A DNA stretch of 64,000 bases from Bacillus sp. S3. GTDB taxonomy: Bacteria > Bacillota > Bacilli > Bacillales > Cytobacillaceae. A program made the position numbers and the translations under genes. The notes under the pieces are model-generated. The model ran no database searches and was not told the origin of the DNA. It was given only the letters and a program-made list of their open reading frames with translations. The stretch's first letter is position 1, and every line of letters begins with the position of its first letter. The DNA lies in contig NZ_CP039727.1 in NCBI RefSeq assembly GCF_005154805.1, positions 4,709,501 to 4,773,500 on the forward strand, read 5' to 3'. Below, piece by piece: positions 42,234 to 52,500 of the stretch.

Positions 42234-44033
42234 TTACGGTTCAATAGTTTTAGGAATTCTTAGTACAACTTCCGTTCCCTTGTCCACTTCACTAGTAAGC
42301 TGCAATCCGAAGGTTTCTCCAAACATCATCGCAATCCTGGCATATACATTTATAATCCCAAATCCGGAATCCCTGCTTTTCATTGGATCAGACGACAGCC
42401 AGTTTCTTAATTTGACCAATGTATTCTCCTCAATTCCGGGTCCATTATCTCTAATAATAAAAAGAATAGCTGCCGATCCGTCTGCCATTTGTTCTTCCAC
42501 CACATCAATCTCTATAACGATTTCCTTTCTTTTCTCTAAACCATATTTGATGGCATTTTCAATGATTGGCTGCAGTAAAAATTTCGGGGTATAGTACGTG
42601 CTGCTATCGACATCCTCACGAATTTGGAAGGATAACCGGTCCTCAAACCTGAACTTTTGGATGGTCAAGTAATCTTGAATATGCTGAACTTCACTAGAAA
42701 TAGGAACGAGGCTGTCTTTATTGCTAATCGAAAACCTCATCATTCTTCCAAGAATAGTAATCATTCGGACGACCTGATCCCGCTCGCCATCTTCTACTGC
42801 CATCCCAATTGTCTCTAATGTGTTGTACATAAAGTGGGGATTAATCTGAGATTGCAGTGCATATAGTTCAGCATTTTTTTGGCGGATCTCAATCAGATAG
42901 TTTTTTTGAATCAACTCTCTTATTTTTGTCAGCATCGTACGAAAACTTGTGGCAAGCATTCCTACCTCATCCCCTGCATGAATCGGAACTTCAACGGTAA
43001 AATTACCTGTTTCCACATCTTTCATGATGCGACTTAATTGTTTAATAGGTCTAGTTACGGTCCAGGCTAAGAAAATAGAAATGAGTGTTGTGATACAAAT
43101 AACGACAATAACGAGCAACACGGTGACATTCCGAACACTGCCCGTTTGCTCGGTTAAATTTTTCAATGGAATACTGTGGACGAGTATCCAAGGAAATTCC
43201 TTTGCTTCCCCTAAACTAATCAGGGTTTTCTCACCATTGTTATTCATACGGAAGCTGCCATTCAATATTGGATAGTCATGTATGGCTTCCATTTTTTTGC
43301 CGATTTCCTGATGATTTGTGTGATAAATGATGTCCCCTTGCGAATCCATGAGCCACATTGTCGTAGTATCTTTCCTTTGCAAGTCCTTCAGAAATTTTTC
43401 AAAAAAAGACACATTAACAGCTACATATAAGGTGCCTAAATTCTTTCTATTATCAAAGTCTGTTATTTGTTTAGCCAGTAAAAAGTAAGATGGATTGTTT
43501 TTAAATGTTAAATTTAGTTGAGATGGCAGCAGTAACACCATACCTCCCGTTTGCGGCGTATCCTTTTGGAATTCATACGAACGGTCTTTAAAGCTGAATC
43601 CCTTATAAGAGGTTCGGGTGCTGGCAAACAACCGATCCTTTGATACTAAAAAAGCGCCCAAAATATCAGGATTATTGGAATTGAGATAAATGTTCGTCAA
43701 ATAACTTTGAACTGTATACTGTCCCTGCCTAAGAGCCGATTGATTTTGGTCACGATTATTCCTGAGCACTTCCATCACTTCCCCAGAGCTATAGAGAAGT
43801 TCAGATAAGCTTTCAATTTTCCCAATCTCATTTTCTATATTATTATTAGCTTGATTTACCAACTGTGGAATATATTCTCCGGCCTGTGCCTCTATAGACT
43901 TGGAATATTGGTTATACATGACAGCTCCTAATACTGCCATCGGAATAACTGTGAGCAAAACATACGTAATAATCAATTTGGTAGATAATCTTAAATTATT
44001 TATTTTTAGTTGTTTACTATGTTTAAAAATCAT
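42234..44033 (-). CDS. Sensor histidine kinase (YesM/LytS-like)
   Basis: About 599 residues. A first membrane helix (about 15-40 of the mature start) and a second near 300 flank a 250-residue extracellular sensor of dCache type. A HAMP domain then leads to His_kinase PF06580, with the phospho-acceptor His in QSQINPHFMYNTLETI, and an HATPase with IIENAIKYGLEK and IIRDNGPGIEENT. It overlaps the end of the upstream binding-protein gene. The start is uncertain among ATG 44033, TTG 44042 and longer forms. The SBP-kinase overlap suggests that the two proteins work as one sensor. Confidence 0.88.
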   Translation of the reverse strand: MIFKHSKQLKINNLRLSTKLIITYVLLTVIPMAVLGAVMYNQYSKSIEAQAGEYIPQLVNQANNNIENEIGKIESLSELLYSSGEVMEVLRNNRDQNQSALRQGQYTVQSYLTNIYLNSNNPDILGAFLVSKDRLFASTRTSYKGFSFKDRSYEFQKDTPQTGGMVLLLPSQLNLTFKNNPSYFLLAKQITDFDNRKNLGTLYVAVNVSFFEKFLKDLQRKDTTTMWLMDSQGDIIYHTNHQEIGKKMEAIHDYPILNGSFRMNNNGEKTLISLGEAKEFPWILVHSIPLKNLTEQTGSVRNVTVLLVIVVICITTLISIFLAWTVTRPIKQLSRIMKDVETGNFTVEVPIHAGDEVGMLATSFRTMLTKIRELIQKNYLIEIRQKNAELYALQSQINPHFMYNTLETIGMAVEDGERDQVVRMITILGRMMRFSISNKDSLVPISSEVQHIQDYLTIQKFRFEDRLSFQIREDVDSSTYYTPKFLLQPIIENAIKYGLEKRKEIVIEIDVVEEQMADGSAAILFIIRDNGPGIEENTLVKLRNWLSSDPMKSRDSGFGIINVYARIAMMFGETFGLQLTSEVDKGTEVVLRIPKTIEP

Positions 44034-45078
44034 ACTGATCAACATTTTCCTTTGTAAAATCAATTGGCTGGTCCATGATTACGACATCGTTGTCAAACTC
44101 AATGACGCCAATTTTTTGAATTCTTTGCCCGCTATGCGGCATTTCCCCGTTCAGCAAATTTTTAGCCAGCCTGACCGTTAAATACCCTAATTTCTGCGGA
44201 CTCCATAGTGTGGCTGTTTGGGCAGATCCATCCTTTAAGGCAGTTTTCATTAATTGGGGGGTTGATACCCCTACCACTTTTATTTTACCTGCCTTACCGG
44301 CATCTTTTACAGCATAGGCAGCCCCTGGCGGATTGAGGGTCGATACGCCAATGATCCCTTTTAGATCCGGGTGCTTTTCTATTAAACTTTTTGCTGCCAA
44401 ATAAGATTTGTTTTTATCTTCATTTGTGGGTACAATTTCAACCAGCTTCATATTCGGATAATATTCTGCATTATGGACTTTAATCCACTTAATCCAATCA
44501 TTTAAGTTGGCTGCCGTAGGCGAACCCGTCGTAATCGCATAGCTTCCCTGCTCATTAACTTCCGATGCAAGCAAATCCAAAAGATGCCGCCCATATATTT
44601 CCGGATCAACCATATTAATATAGAAACTTCGGTACTCCGGATTCGTATCCGCATCCCACGTGATTACTTTTATTCCATTATCTTTTGCCCTTTGCAATAC
44701 GGTACCTAATTTTTCGGGATCGTTGGCAGCAACCGCAATGCAATCAACTTTTTGTTCAATCAATTCCTCTATGATTTGTTCCTGCTCTTCCCAGCTGGAT
44801 GTCGAAGGCCCTTTAAATAGAACATTTACCCCCAAATCTTCCCCAGCTTCCAGCGCACCCATTTTCGCAGCATTGAAGTAAGGGGCCCCCTCAATTTTAG
44901 TGACAAGCGCAATCGTGTACGGTCCACCTGGTCTTGGTCCCCTTGTTTCAACTGCCTTCTTTTGATTATGTACCTCACCATTATAAACAATCTCATACTT
45001 TGAAGATTGATCTCCAATTACACCACAACCGCTTAGAATGAAAAGAACGAACAGGAACAGGAAATATTTTTTTCGCAT
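44023..45078 (-). CDS. Sugar-binding lipoprotein of a three-component sensor (XylFII-like)
   Basis: About 351 residues of the RbsB fold. The signal is MRKKYFLFLFVLFILSGCGV with Cys18 lipidated. It has TIALVTKIEGAPYFNAAKMGALEAGEDLG, EEQKVDCIAVAANDPEKL-like hinge and GIIGVSTLNPPGAAYAVKD. No permease follows; instead a LytS-type kinase and YesN-type regulator do. In Clostridium beijerinckii the binding protein XylFII couples to LytS in this way. The ATG at 45078 follows GGGGGTAG; a longer frame to 45141 lacks a site. Confidence 0.87.
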   Translation of the reverse strand: MRKKYFLFLFVLFILSGCGVIGDQSSKYEIVYNGEVHNQKKAVETRGPRPGGPYTIALVTKIEGAPYFNAAKMGALEAGEDLGVNVLFKGPSTSSWEEQEQIIEELIEQKVDCIAVAANDPEKLGTVLQRAKDNGIKVITWDADTNPEYRSFYINMVDPEIYGRHLLDLLASEVNEQGSYAITTGSPTAANLNDWIKWIKVHNAEYYPNMKLVEIVPTNEDKNKSYLAAKSLIEKHPDLKGIIGVSTLNPPGAAYAVKDAGKAGKIKVVGVSTPQLMKTALKDGSAQTATLWSPQKLGYLTVRLAKNLLNGEMPHSGQRIQKIGVIEFDNDVVIMDQPIDFTKENVDQYDF

Positions 45079-45265
45079 AGGACTACCCCCATTAGCTAGT
45101 GGATATTTTAGAAAAACAAGAGGTACAAATACGCTTATCAAATACTATTATTCTCTTTTTCTACAAAAAATTGCGAAAAGTGCCATAATTCGATTATACT
45201 ATATCTTTTATAAAATAATAATGAACAGTTCCTTACAACTTTCTTTGAAAATTCCGGGTAATCCC

Positions 45266-45545
45266 CTACGTAGACCGCTTCTACCTCTACTTTGTGGCTC
45301 ACTTTTCTCTTAAACATCGAAGTAGACGGGTTCTACTTCTACTTTGTGGCTCGATTTTCACTTAAACATCAAAGTAGACGGGTTCTACTTCTACTTTGTG
45401 GCTCGATTTTCTCTCAAACTTCGAAGTAGACGAGTTCTACTTCGACGTTGTGGCTCGATTTTCTCTTAAACATCAAAGTAGACGGGTTCTACTTCGACGT
45501 TGTGGCTCGATTTTCTCTTAAACATCAAAGTAGACGGGTTCTACC
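45266..45545. repeat. Tandem array A2: about 5.4 units of 52 bp
   Basis: AGTAGACG starts at 45321, 45373, 45425, 45477 and 45529, exactly 52 bp apart, with a diverged unit at 45269. The consensus unit is a hairpin of 10+5+10 bp, TCGAAGTAGA-CGGGT-TCTACTTCGA, plus a 27-bp spacer with TTGTGGCTCGATTTTCTCTTAAA. It lies in the 554-bp gap between the sensor lipoprotein and the DUF4253 gene. It could form the leader of the latter. Confidence 0.9.
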
Positions 45546-45632
45546 CTGAAATGGAAGGAATTTATTAAATTTTATTGAATTTATAATTAGCTAATCTATT
45601 TCCATTTACCAAGTCTTTAGGAGATGTGAACC

Positions 45633-46373
45633 GTGACTATATTTGATAAATTCAAGAAACGAAAAGAAGAGAATGATTATATTGGGGACATAATTGCTCA
45701 ATTGGGGTGCGATTGTTGGATTATTGAGGAAAATGATGTGAAAAGCGTCATGACAAGGTATCATCAAGCCCTCATAGAGGGGAAAAAAGAGGGATATACA
45801 CCACTTATCATTATCCCTTCAGAAATGATGGTAGACATCGTAGATTCCAAGGCGGAAGAATACTTGAACGAAGATCGAGAAACAATCATTGAAAAAGCGA
45901 AAAATATTAATGTAAAAGAATTGTTAAAGAGACGGCTTGATGAGGTAATGCCCCTAGAGGAAGACGACGATATTACCGGTGAGTTTTCTGTAGAGGAACC
46001 CATACACCATTTTCTATCAATTGAGGATGAAATAAATAAGAAAATAATAATCGCAAAAATTCCAACAAACAATCCATGGGAAGTAGCTGCTTGGATTCCG
46101 ATGGGCGGGTTTAATGAATGTCCTCTGCCGGAGGAGCAAGTGGCGGTATTCAAACACTGGTATGAAAAATATCGGGCAATTCCTGCTTTAGTAACCCCAG
46201 ATGTCTGGGAATTTTTTATTGAAAGCCCTCCACAAACCCAAGAAGAATCAGAATTACTCGCTTGGGAACAATTTGGATTTTGTGGTGACATCGTTTGGCA
46301 AGGAGTCGGAACAGTTAATTCACTTGCAGGAACACTATTCAACTCCCCAACTTGGTATTTTTGGTGGGATTAA
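45633..46373 (+). CDS. DUF4253 domain protein
   Basis: 246 residues, acidic and soluble. The C-terminal half fits DUF4253: NNPWEVAAWIPMGGFNECPLPEEQVAVFKHWYEKYRAIPALVTPDVWEFFIESPP. The N-terminal part has GCDCWIIEENDVKSVMTRYHQALIEGKKEGYTPLIIIPSE, also typical. The function is not established; the domain occurs in some bacterial immunity-like or SUKH-associated proteins, but no toxin gene is near. It has a GTG start behind TAGGAGATG. It stands alone. Confidence 0.75.
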   Translation: MTIFDKFKKRKEENDYIGDIIAQLGCDCWIIEENDVKSVMTRYHQALIEGKKEGYTPLIIIPSEMMVDIVDSKAEEYLNEDRETIIEKAKNINVKELLKRRLDEVMPLEEDDDITGEFSVEEPIHHFLSIEDEINKKIIIAKIPTNNPWEVAAWIPMGGFNECPLPEEQVAVFKHWYEKYRAIPALVTPDVWEFFIESPPQTQEESELLAWEQFGFCGDIVWQGVGTVNSLAGTLFNSPTWYFWWD

Positions 46374-46394
46374 AAATCGGGTCCATCGAAAAAA

Positions 46395-46452
46395 AGGTCA
46401 GCCCCTGCCGCTATAAAGTACTTTCGCACTTTAAAGCTGTAGGTCTGACCTG
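46395..46452. repeat. Palindromic repeat family 2, extended copy
   Basis: GGTCAG and CTGACC close an outer stem around an inner hairpin of CTATAAAGTACTTTCGCACTTTAAAG type. It sits between the converging DUF4253 and DoxX genes and may end both. Confidence 0.5.
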
Positions 46453-46466
46453 CACCATTCTCACTA

Positions 46467-46976
46467 TTAAGCATGTGCTGTATCTTTTTTATCGTAACGT
46501 TTCGTTCCCATGAATTTGCGTACAATAGGCATCGCATATCGATCTAAACCGAATTTGCCAGCATTTGCTCCTGCAACAAGTACAAAGAATGCTAAAAGAA
46601 TCATTTGTCCATTTGTGCTAACTGTGCCGCTGAATAGGAAAGAGAAATTCATCACCAAGCCCATTAAGATAGCAAAGTTTGTAAGAAGACCAAGGATTAA
46701 CGCAATACCAACTAGCACTTCTCCCCATTGCACTAAGAAAGAAAACAGGTCAGCGTTTGGCAATGCCACCTGCTCTAGAAATGCTGCCCACCAGCCTTGA
46801 ACCGCTGGGTGATCTCCCGTGCTAGAAGCAATCGCCCCTTTTAAGAACCCACTTGCATCAAAACCGCCGCTGGTTATTTTTCCATAACCTGCATGTAAAA
46901 ATTGATATCCTAAATAAATTCGAATGATAGCTAAGACTCCTGCAACAATATTATTTCTTCTTAAAAGATTTAACAT
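46467..46976 (-). CDS. DoxX family membrane protein
   Basis: 169 residues with four helices: IVAGVLAIIRIYLGYQFLHAGYGKI, FLVQWGEVLVGIALILGLLTNFAILMGLVMNFSFLF and GQMILLAFFVLVAGANAGKFGLDRYAMP. DoxX proteins are inner-membrane proteins linked to thiosulfate:quinone oxidoreductase or oxidative-stress complexes. The active partner is not visible here. It has an ATG start after GGAGATGGAGT. It is followed by the family 2 repeat. Confidence 0.85.
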   Translation of the reverse strand: MLNLLRRNNIVAGVLAIIRIYLGYQFLHAGYGKITSGGFDASGFLKGAIASSTGDHPAVQGWWAAFLEQVALPNADLFSFLVQWGEVLVGIALILGLLTNFAILMGLVMNFSFLFSGTVSTNGQMILLAFFVLVAGANAGKFGLDRYAMPIVRKFMGTKRYDKKDTAHA

Positions 46977-47173
46977 CCTACTCCATCTCCTTCTGGATTA
47001 GATAAATATAAATTCGAGTTTGCTCACTGTTTCACATAACTCTTTACAAGAAATTGTTTATTTCTTACTACACTTATATATTATCATCTTTCCCAAGTTA
47101 GAAAAGGTGATTGTGATGTTATTCACAATTTAGTAACAAAGCTTTGACAGAATTATGAACGAAAAGTAAAAAA

Positions 47174-47207
47174 GGGGTCCCTTGGCGGAAGGAGCGGGAC
47201 TGACCCT
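47174..47207. repeat. Palindromic repeat family 2, degenerate copy
   Basis: GGGGTCCCTTGGCGG and GGAGCGGGACTGACCC are an eroded pair of arms. It lies in the 271-bp gap between DoxX and the first patatin-like gene, which otherwise shows nothing. Confidence 0.5.
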
Positions 47208-47247
47208 TGCTTCCATGTTACCCGAGGTACCTTTCCCCTCTTTTTCC

Positions 47248-48189
47248 TCACCTTGTTTCATTCTTGTACCTTTTTTTCTTGCCTCTTTGCATACGTCTTT
47301 GTTTATATTGTTCAAAATCCCAGTTCGACAAAAATTCTTTTGCCGAAGTATAGCCTGATTGATAGAGAAAATCGGTTTCCTCCTCGTTTAGTACAAAATC
47401 AGTGGCATTGATGTCGCCAGTCGGAATTTGAATCGTACGTTCAATCGTATCTTTGTTCATATGCCGTAAATCATGGGCTTGAAGCATCGTTTTAATAATA
47501 TTTTTGACAAGATGGAGCGGTGTTGGGATCACCGGATCAATGTTCACTTCCTCTTTTACAAAATGGAAGCCAAAGGTTGGAAAACGAGGATTGTCTGTAT
47601 CAAATATCCAGATAGGAAAGTTACTAAGTAATCCTCCGTCTAAAATATAGGATTTGTTTCGATCATTTGATTTCCAGATAACCGGACGGAAGAAAAATGG
47701 CAATGAGGCACTCATCATAACGGCGGTCGAAATTTTTACATCAGCAGGTGTCATTCCGTAGTGTTCTAAATCATCTGGAAAAATAAGCATTCGGCCATTC
47801 GACACATCCGAAGCAATAATCTTCAACTTTCCATCGGGAAGATCAGCAAACGTCTTAATGCCCTTCTTTGCAAGAAGTGAATCAATCCATGTCTCTAAAT
47901 AATCATTCTTATACATTCCAAGATGAATCATAAGTTCTAGAAGGGTTCCGACAAGGGGAATTCGATTCAGGAGCGTCTTACCCCGAAGCTTCAAGAAATC
48001 GATCTCGCTCATCCGGTTTCTAATTTCATCGCTTTTATAGCCGCTTGCCAGAAGAGCAGCAATGACGGCACCCGCAGACGTTCCAGCCAGTCTTTGCCAT
48101 TCTACATCTTCCTCTTCCATGGCTTGAACCGCTCCAATAAAGGCAATTCCCCTGACCCCGCCACCTTCAAAAACAGCATCTGCCTTCAA
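47248..48189 (-). CDS. Patatin-like phospholipase, copy 1
   Basis: A 313-residue patatin/RssA-type hydrolase. The oxyanion loop is FEGGGVRGIAFIGA, the nucleophile Ser38 is in GTSAG and the catalytic Asp184 is in DGGLLSNFP, making the Ser-Asp dyad complete. There is no signal peptide. It probably hydrolyses phospholipids or acyl esters in the cytosol. It is 80-90 percent alike to the 60701-61642 protein, from which it differs at the DGG site. The start is ATG after GAGGTGGAAATG. Confidence 0.88.
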   Translation of the reverse strand: MKADAVFEGGGVRGIAFIGAVQAMEEEDVEWQRLAGTSAGAVIAALLASGYKSDEIRNRMSEIDFLKLRGKTLLNRIPLVGTLLELMIHLGMYKNDYLETWIDSLLAKKGIKTFADLPDGKLKIIASDVSNGRMLIFPDDLEHYGMTPADVKISTAVMMSASLPFFFRPVIWKSNDRNKSYILDGGLLSNFPIWIFDTDNPRFPTFGFHFVKEEVNIDPVIPTPLHLVKNIIKTMLQAHDLRHMNKDTIERTIQIPTGDINATDFVLNEEETDFLYQSGYTSAKEFLSNWDFEQYKQRRMQRGKKKRYKNETR

Positions 48190-48332
48190 TCATTTCCACC
48201 TCTCGATACGATATATCGCCCTAATAATTAGGCCGCGATTTAGCTGTTTAATAGAATCATAACCTTACATGTATATTCGACCAAAGGAACGTCTAACCCT
48301 TGCAGGGCCGTTATTTTATTATGAAAATAGTC

Positions 48333-48408
48333 CACGGGGCTGGTTCGCAGTTTTTTTTCATTCACTTTTCCTTGTCTAAAAAAGTCAGCATAACCGTCTC
48401 CATGGTTC
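48333..48408. repeat. Palindromic repeat family 1, full copy
   Basis: GGGGCTGGTTCGCAG, a T-run, the core TTCACTTTTCCTTGTC, AAAAAAGTCAGCATAACCG and TCCATGGTT are in series. The arms pair imperfectly. It lies in the 341-bp gap before the LCP gene. Confidence 0.6.
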
Positions 48409-48530
48409 AAGATTTAATAAAAAGCTTCCAGTATGCTATGCTATATACTAAACAACTGTTTGTTTAAAAAAAGATAGACCTCTTCACATAATTTATTTTT
48501 CACTCGGAAAATGACGGAGGATTTCTACAT

Positions 48531-49457
48531 ATGGCAAAACATCAAAAGAAAAGAAAATGGGTAAAGGTAACTGGAATTGTCCTGCTGGTCTTGCTGGTTG
48601 CCGGTGGAATCTATAGTTACATGGTTTATCATTCGTTAAAAAGTGCGGTTGAGACCATGCATCAGCCACTGGATAGACAACTATCGGAAAAGCGTCAGAA
48701 GCAAGTTTCCTTTGGGAAAGGAGAACCCTTTACCGTATTAATGCTCGGTGTCGATGAACGTAAAGGCGACCGTGGCCGTTCTGACTCGATCATCGTGTTA
48801 GCCGTAAATCCAAAAAAAGAATCGGTGAAGATGCTAAGCATTCCCCGGGATACCCGTACGGAGATTGTCGGAAAAGGAACAGAGGATAAAATTAACCACG
48901 CCTATGCTTTTGGCGGCGTTCCAATGGCCATGAATACGATCGAAAATTTCCTGGATATCCCGATTGACTACTATATCCAGATCAATATGGAAGGCTTTAA
49001 AGATATTGTCGATGCGGTTGGCGGGGTGACCGTTCAAAATGATTTAGACTTTACCTCCGGCGGATTCCATTTTCCAAAGGGCGAACTGACTCTTAATGGG
49101 GAAAAAGCCCTCAGTTACTCTCGAATGAGATACGAGGATCCACGGGGTGACTTTGGCCGGCAAACAAGGCAGCGCCAAATCATTCAGGCTGTGATCAAGG
49201 AAGGAACCAGCCTCTCTACCTTAACGAATTATTCCGATATCTTCTCAGCGCTTGGAAAAAATGTGAAAACGAACCTGACCTTTGATCAAATGGTCGCAAT
49301 TCAAAAAAATTATAAGCAAGCCGGCAAAAATATAACACAAATGGAAATAAAGGAAACCGGAACGAAAATTAATAAAATCTATTATGGCATCGTATCTCCG
49401 GAAGAAAAACAAAGAATTCAGTCCGAATTAAAAGCGCAATTAGAGTTAGGGAAATAA
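48531..49457 (+). CDS. LytR-CpsA-Psr family wall-polymer ligase
   Basis: 308 residues: a short cytosolic tail, one membrane helix (VTGIVLLVLLVAGGIYSYMVY) and an extracellular LCP domain. The motifs VLMLGVDERKGDRGRSDSIIVLAVNPKKESVKMLSIPRDTR and KINHAYAFGG hold the Asp and Arg residues that bind the polyprenyl pyrophosphate. The later YSRMRYEDPRGDFGRQTRQRQII is also diagnostic. These enzymes attach teichoic acids or other glycopolymers to peptidoglycan (TagT/U/V). A terminator follows, so it is monocistronic. Confidence 0.92.
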   Translation: MAKHQKKRKWVKVTGIVLLVLLVAGGIYSYMVYHSLKSAVETMHQPLDRQLSEKRQKQVSFGKGEPFTVLMLGVDERKGDRGRSDSIIVLAVNPKKESVKMLSIPRDTRTEIVGKGTEDKINHAYAFGGVPMAMNTIENFLDIPIDYYIQINMEGFKDIVDAVGGVTVQNDLDFTSGGFHFPKGELTLNGEKALSYSRMRYEDPRGDFGRQTRQRQIIQAVIKEGTSLSTLTNYSDIFSALGKNVKTNLTFDQMVAIQKNYKQAGKNITQMEIKETGTKINKIYYGIVSPEEKQRIQSELKAQLELGK

Positions 49458-49467
49458 TCAACAAAAA

Positions 49468-49516
49468 AACAGCGTATCCCCATAGCCAGGCCAGGGGTTA
49501 TACGCTGTTTTTTTTC
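49468..49516 (+). terminator. Terminator of the LCP gene
   Basis: AACAGCGTAT pairs with ATACGCTGTT and CCCC with GGGG inside; eight Ts follow. Confidence 0.85.
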
Positions 49517-49565
49517 GATCCTTTTCGGACTTTTTATGTGGGGGTGACACCAACATCACTCCCGC

Positions 49566-52500
49566 TCAAGCAGACTCTTTTTCCGTTACCTTATTAGCAG
49601 TCTTCTTCGTCAATCGCCTTTTTACCGATTGCAATACGTGATAGGTTGTTGGGACGATCACCAAGGTTAGGAGCGTGGATGTCAGTAACCCTGAAATGAC
49701 AACAATGGCTAACGATCGTGAAATTAACCCGCCTTCACTTGAGAGGGCTAATGGTAATAAGGCGCCGATGGTTGCGAGAGCCGTCATAAGAATCGGGCGA
49801 AGACGGGTTTTTCCAGCTTCAAGTAACGCGGCACCGACCGCCATGCCCTTCTTCTCGTTCTGCTTCACTCGCTCCATCAAGACGATTGCATTCGTGACAA
49901 CAATACCGATTAACATCAGAAACCCGACTAAAGCCGGCATCCCAAGGGCTTGATTTGTCAGATATAATCCGAGTAAGCCACCGGAAAATAAGAAAGGCAG
50001 CGAAGATAGGATGGCGACTGGCATTAACATGTTCCCAAAGGCAATCAGCATCACAATGAACACAAGGACAACCGCAACTGCCATCGCCAGCATCATATTG
50101 GTAAACCCTTCATTCATCGCTTGCGCTTGACCTTCCGAATGATAGGTGATCCCTTTCGGTAAATCTAACGTTTTCAGTCGTTTATCGACCTCTGCCTGCA
50201 CGCCGGAAGAATTATCGGTCGTGATTCTCCCTGAAATCTGTACATAGGGCTGCTGATTTAAACGATACAACGCGGAAGGACTCGGCGTTTTCGTCAGCGT
50301 TGCCACTTCTGAAAGGGTTACTTCCTGCCCCATCGGATTGGTCATTTGTTGACTCATAATATCATTGATTGTGTTCACGGAAGGGCTATTCAATGACAAA
50401 TTGACACTCGTTGTTTTTCCTTCTACTTGCATCTCAGCAACATGATCACCGGTCAGGAGCTCTCTCACAAAGCCCGCAATCATAATCGGACTTAGCCCTT
50501 TTTCCGCCGCCTGCTGTTCATCGATTTTTAATTGGAGCTGTTCCTTCACCCCAGAGAGGTTGGATTCAACATTTTCTAAACCATCAATGTCTTTAATTTT
50601 ATCGGTGATCATTTTTCCAGCGGTCTCTAAATCTTTAGCATTCCCGCCTTCGACCATTAACGCTAAACCAGATGTTCCGACAATCCCAACAGGAGAAAGG
50701 GCTACCTGCATGGTATCGTCCAATTTTTCTATTTTTGCTCGAACACTTTTTTCAAAATCACTTGTTTGCTCTTTCGTGACGCCATCCTTTAAATCGATTG
50801 AAAAACGGATATGTTCCCCATTCACAATCGTTTGCGTATGCTGGATATCCTTTTCATTTTTCAAAATATCTTCTACTTTAATCGCCATCTCGTTTGCTTT
50901 TTCTAAAGAAGTTCCTGCTGGTAAATCACCTGTTAAACGGTAGGAAACAGCTTTTTCCTGCGGTAAAAAGTTCTGCGGAATCCTTGGAATTAATGCCAGT
51001 GAACCGGCAAACAGGATAACCGCTAACACAATCGTGACCGCCCGTTTAGTTAAAACCCATGACAATACATGTCTATACGCTTTTTCAAAAAATGTTTCTT
51101 TCACCTCTTGGTGTTTGATTTGCAGTAAAAATAATTTGGCCAATAGCGGCACAACGGTTAACGCTACGATTAATGAAAACGCAAGTGCCACGATGACCGT
51201 GATGCCAAACGGTGCAAAAAAGCGGCCAATAATCCCAGGAACAAAAGAGAGCGGTCCGAAGACGGCAATGGTTGTTAGTGTGGAAGAGGTAATCGCCCCT
51301 CCTACTTCCTTGGCGGCCGTAAGCACCAGTCTCTCATCACGTGTAGGGCTTGCTAAGGTGCGGCGGTAGACATTTTCAATCACAACAATCGAATCATCAA
51401 TGACCCGTCCGACGGCGACCGCAATACCAGCAAGGGTCATCATGTTTAAGCTATAGCCAAAATATTTCAATGTAATCATCGAGGCTAAGATCGATAAAGG
51501 GATGGAAAGAACGGCGACAATCGTTGCTCTTATATTACGAAGGAATAAGAACGTGACGATCACGGCAAACAATGTGCCAAGCAGTACTTCACGCAGCATC
51601 CCATCAACAGATGTTTTCACTTCTTTTGATGTATCATATAATTTCGTTAATTTGTATCCGGCCGGAAGATCTAATGCATCCAGTTTTTCCTTTGCCTGCT
51701 CCACCACTTCCACTGTATTAGAGCCTGGCTGCGCTAACATTTCGACCAGAACGGCCGGCTTTTCATTCAGTCTTGTATAAACCGTTTCTTTTTTGTTGCT
51801 ATAGGAAATGGCAGCGATATCCGTCAAGCTCACCTGTTCGATTCCGGCAGGTCCTTGAGCCAAGATTTGAATCTTTTTCACATCCTCAACGGTCCCCAGC
51901 TTGAAATCGGCTTGCACATTGAAGGTTTTATCTTCCACATTTACCTGCCCCGCCGGGAATGAAAAGTTGTGAGCTAAGAAAGTTTGCTTAACAGCTTCAT
52001 ACGTAATTCCACGCTGCTTCATTTTTTCAGGATCGAGTTTGATGGCCACTTCCTTTTCAGTCTCGCCAGAAATATCAATGTTTCCGGCTCCATCGATTCC
52101 TGTCAATGCCGGCTTGATCCGCTCATTGATAAACTGAGTCAGATCCGATTGATTGGCTGTTTCAGACGAAAGGGCAAACGAAAATACGGGCATCGCAGAA
52201 GGACCGTCCTTAAGAATTTCCGGTTTTTCTGCCCCTGCAGGCAGCTTCATGGAAGCGACAGCCGTTGTCACATCCTTTTCCGCTTCATCCATATCCTTGC
52301 TCATGTCAAATTCAAGAATGCCAACGACGACATTACTGTGTGCTTCAACATATAAATTATCTAGTTTCTTGATTCCCGACAAAGTGGCTTCTAATGGTTT
52401 GCCAATATCCTCTAGTCCTTGGTCAGGAGTAGCTCCAATATAAGGAACCTGGACGACAATATACGGGATGTCGACATTAGGCATCGATTCCATTTTCATC

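Noticed and set aside
45764..46342. Leftward 192-codon open frame
   Set aside because: It is antisense to the DUF4253 gene, whose sequence motifs are clear.
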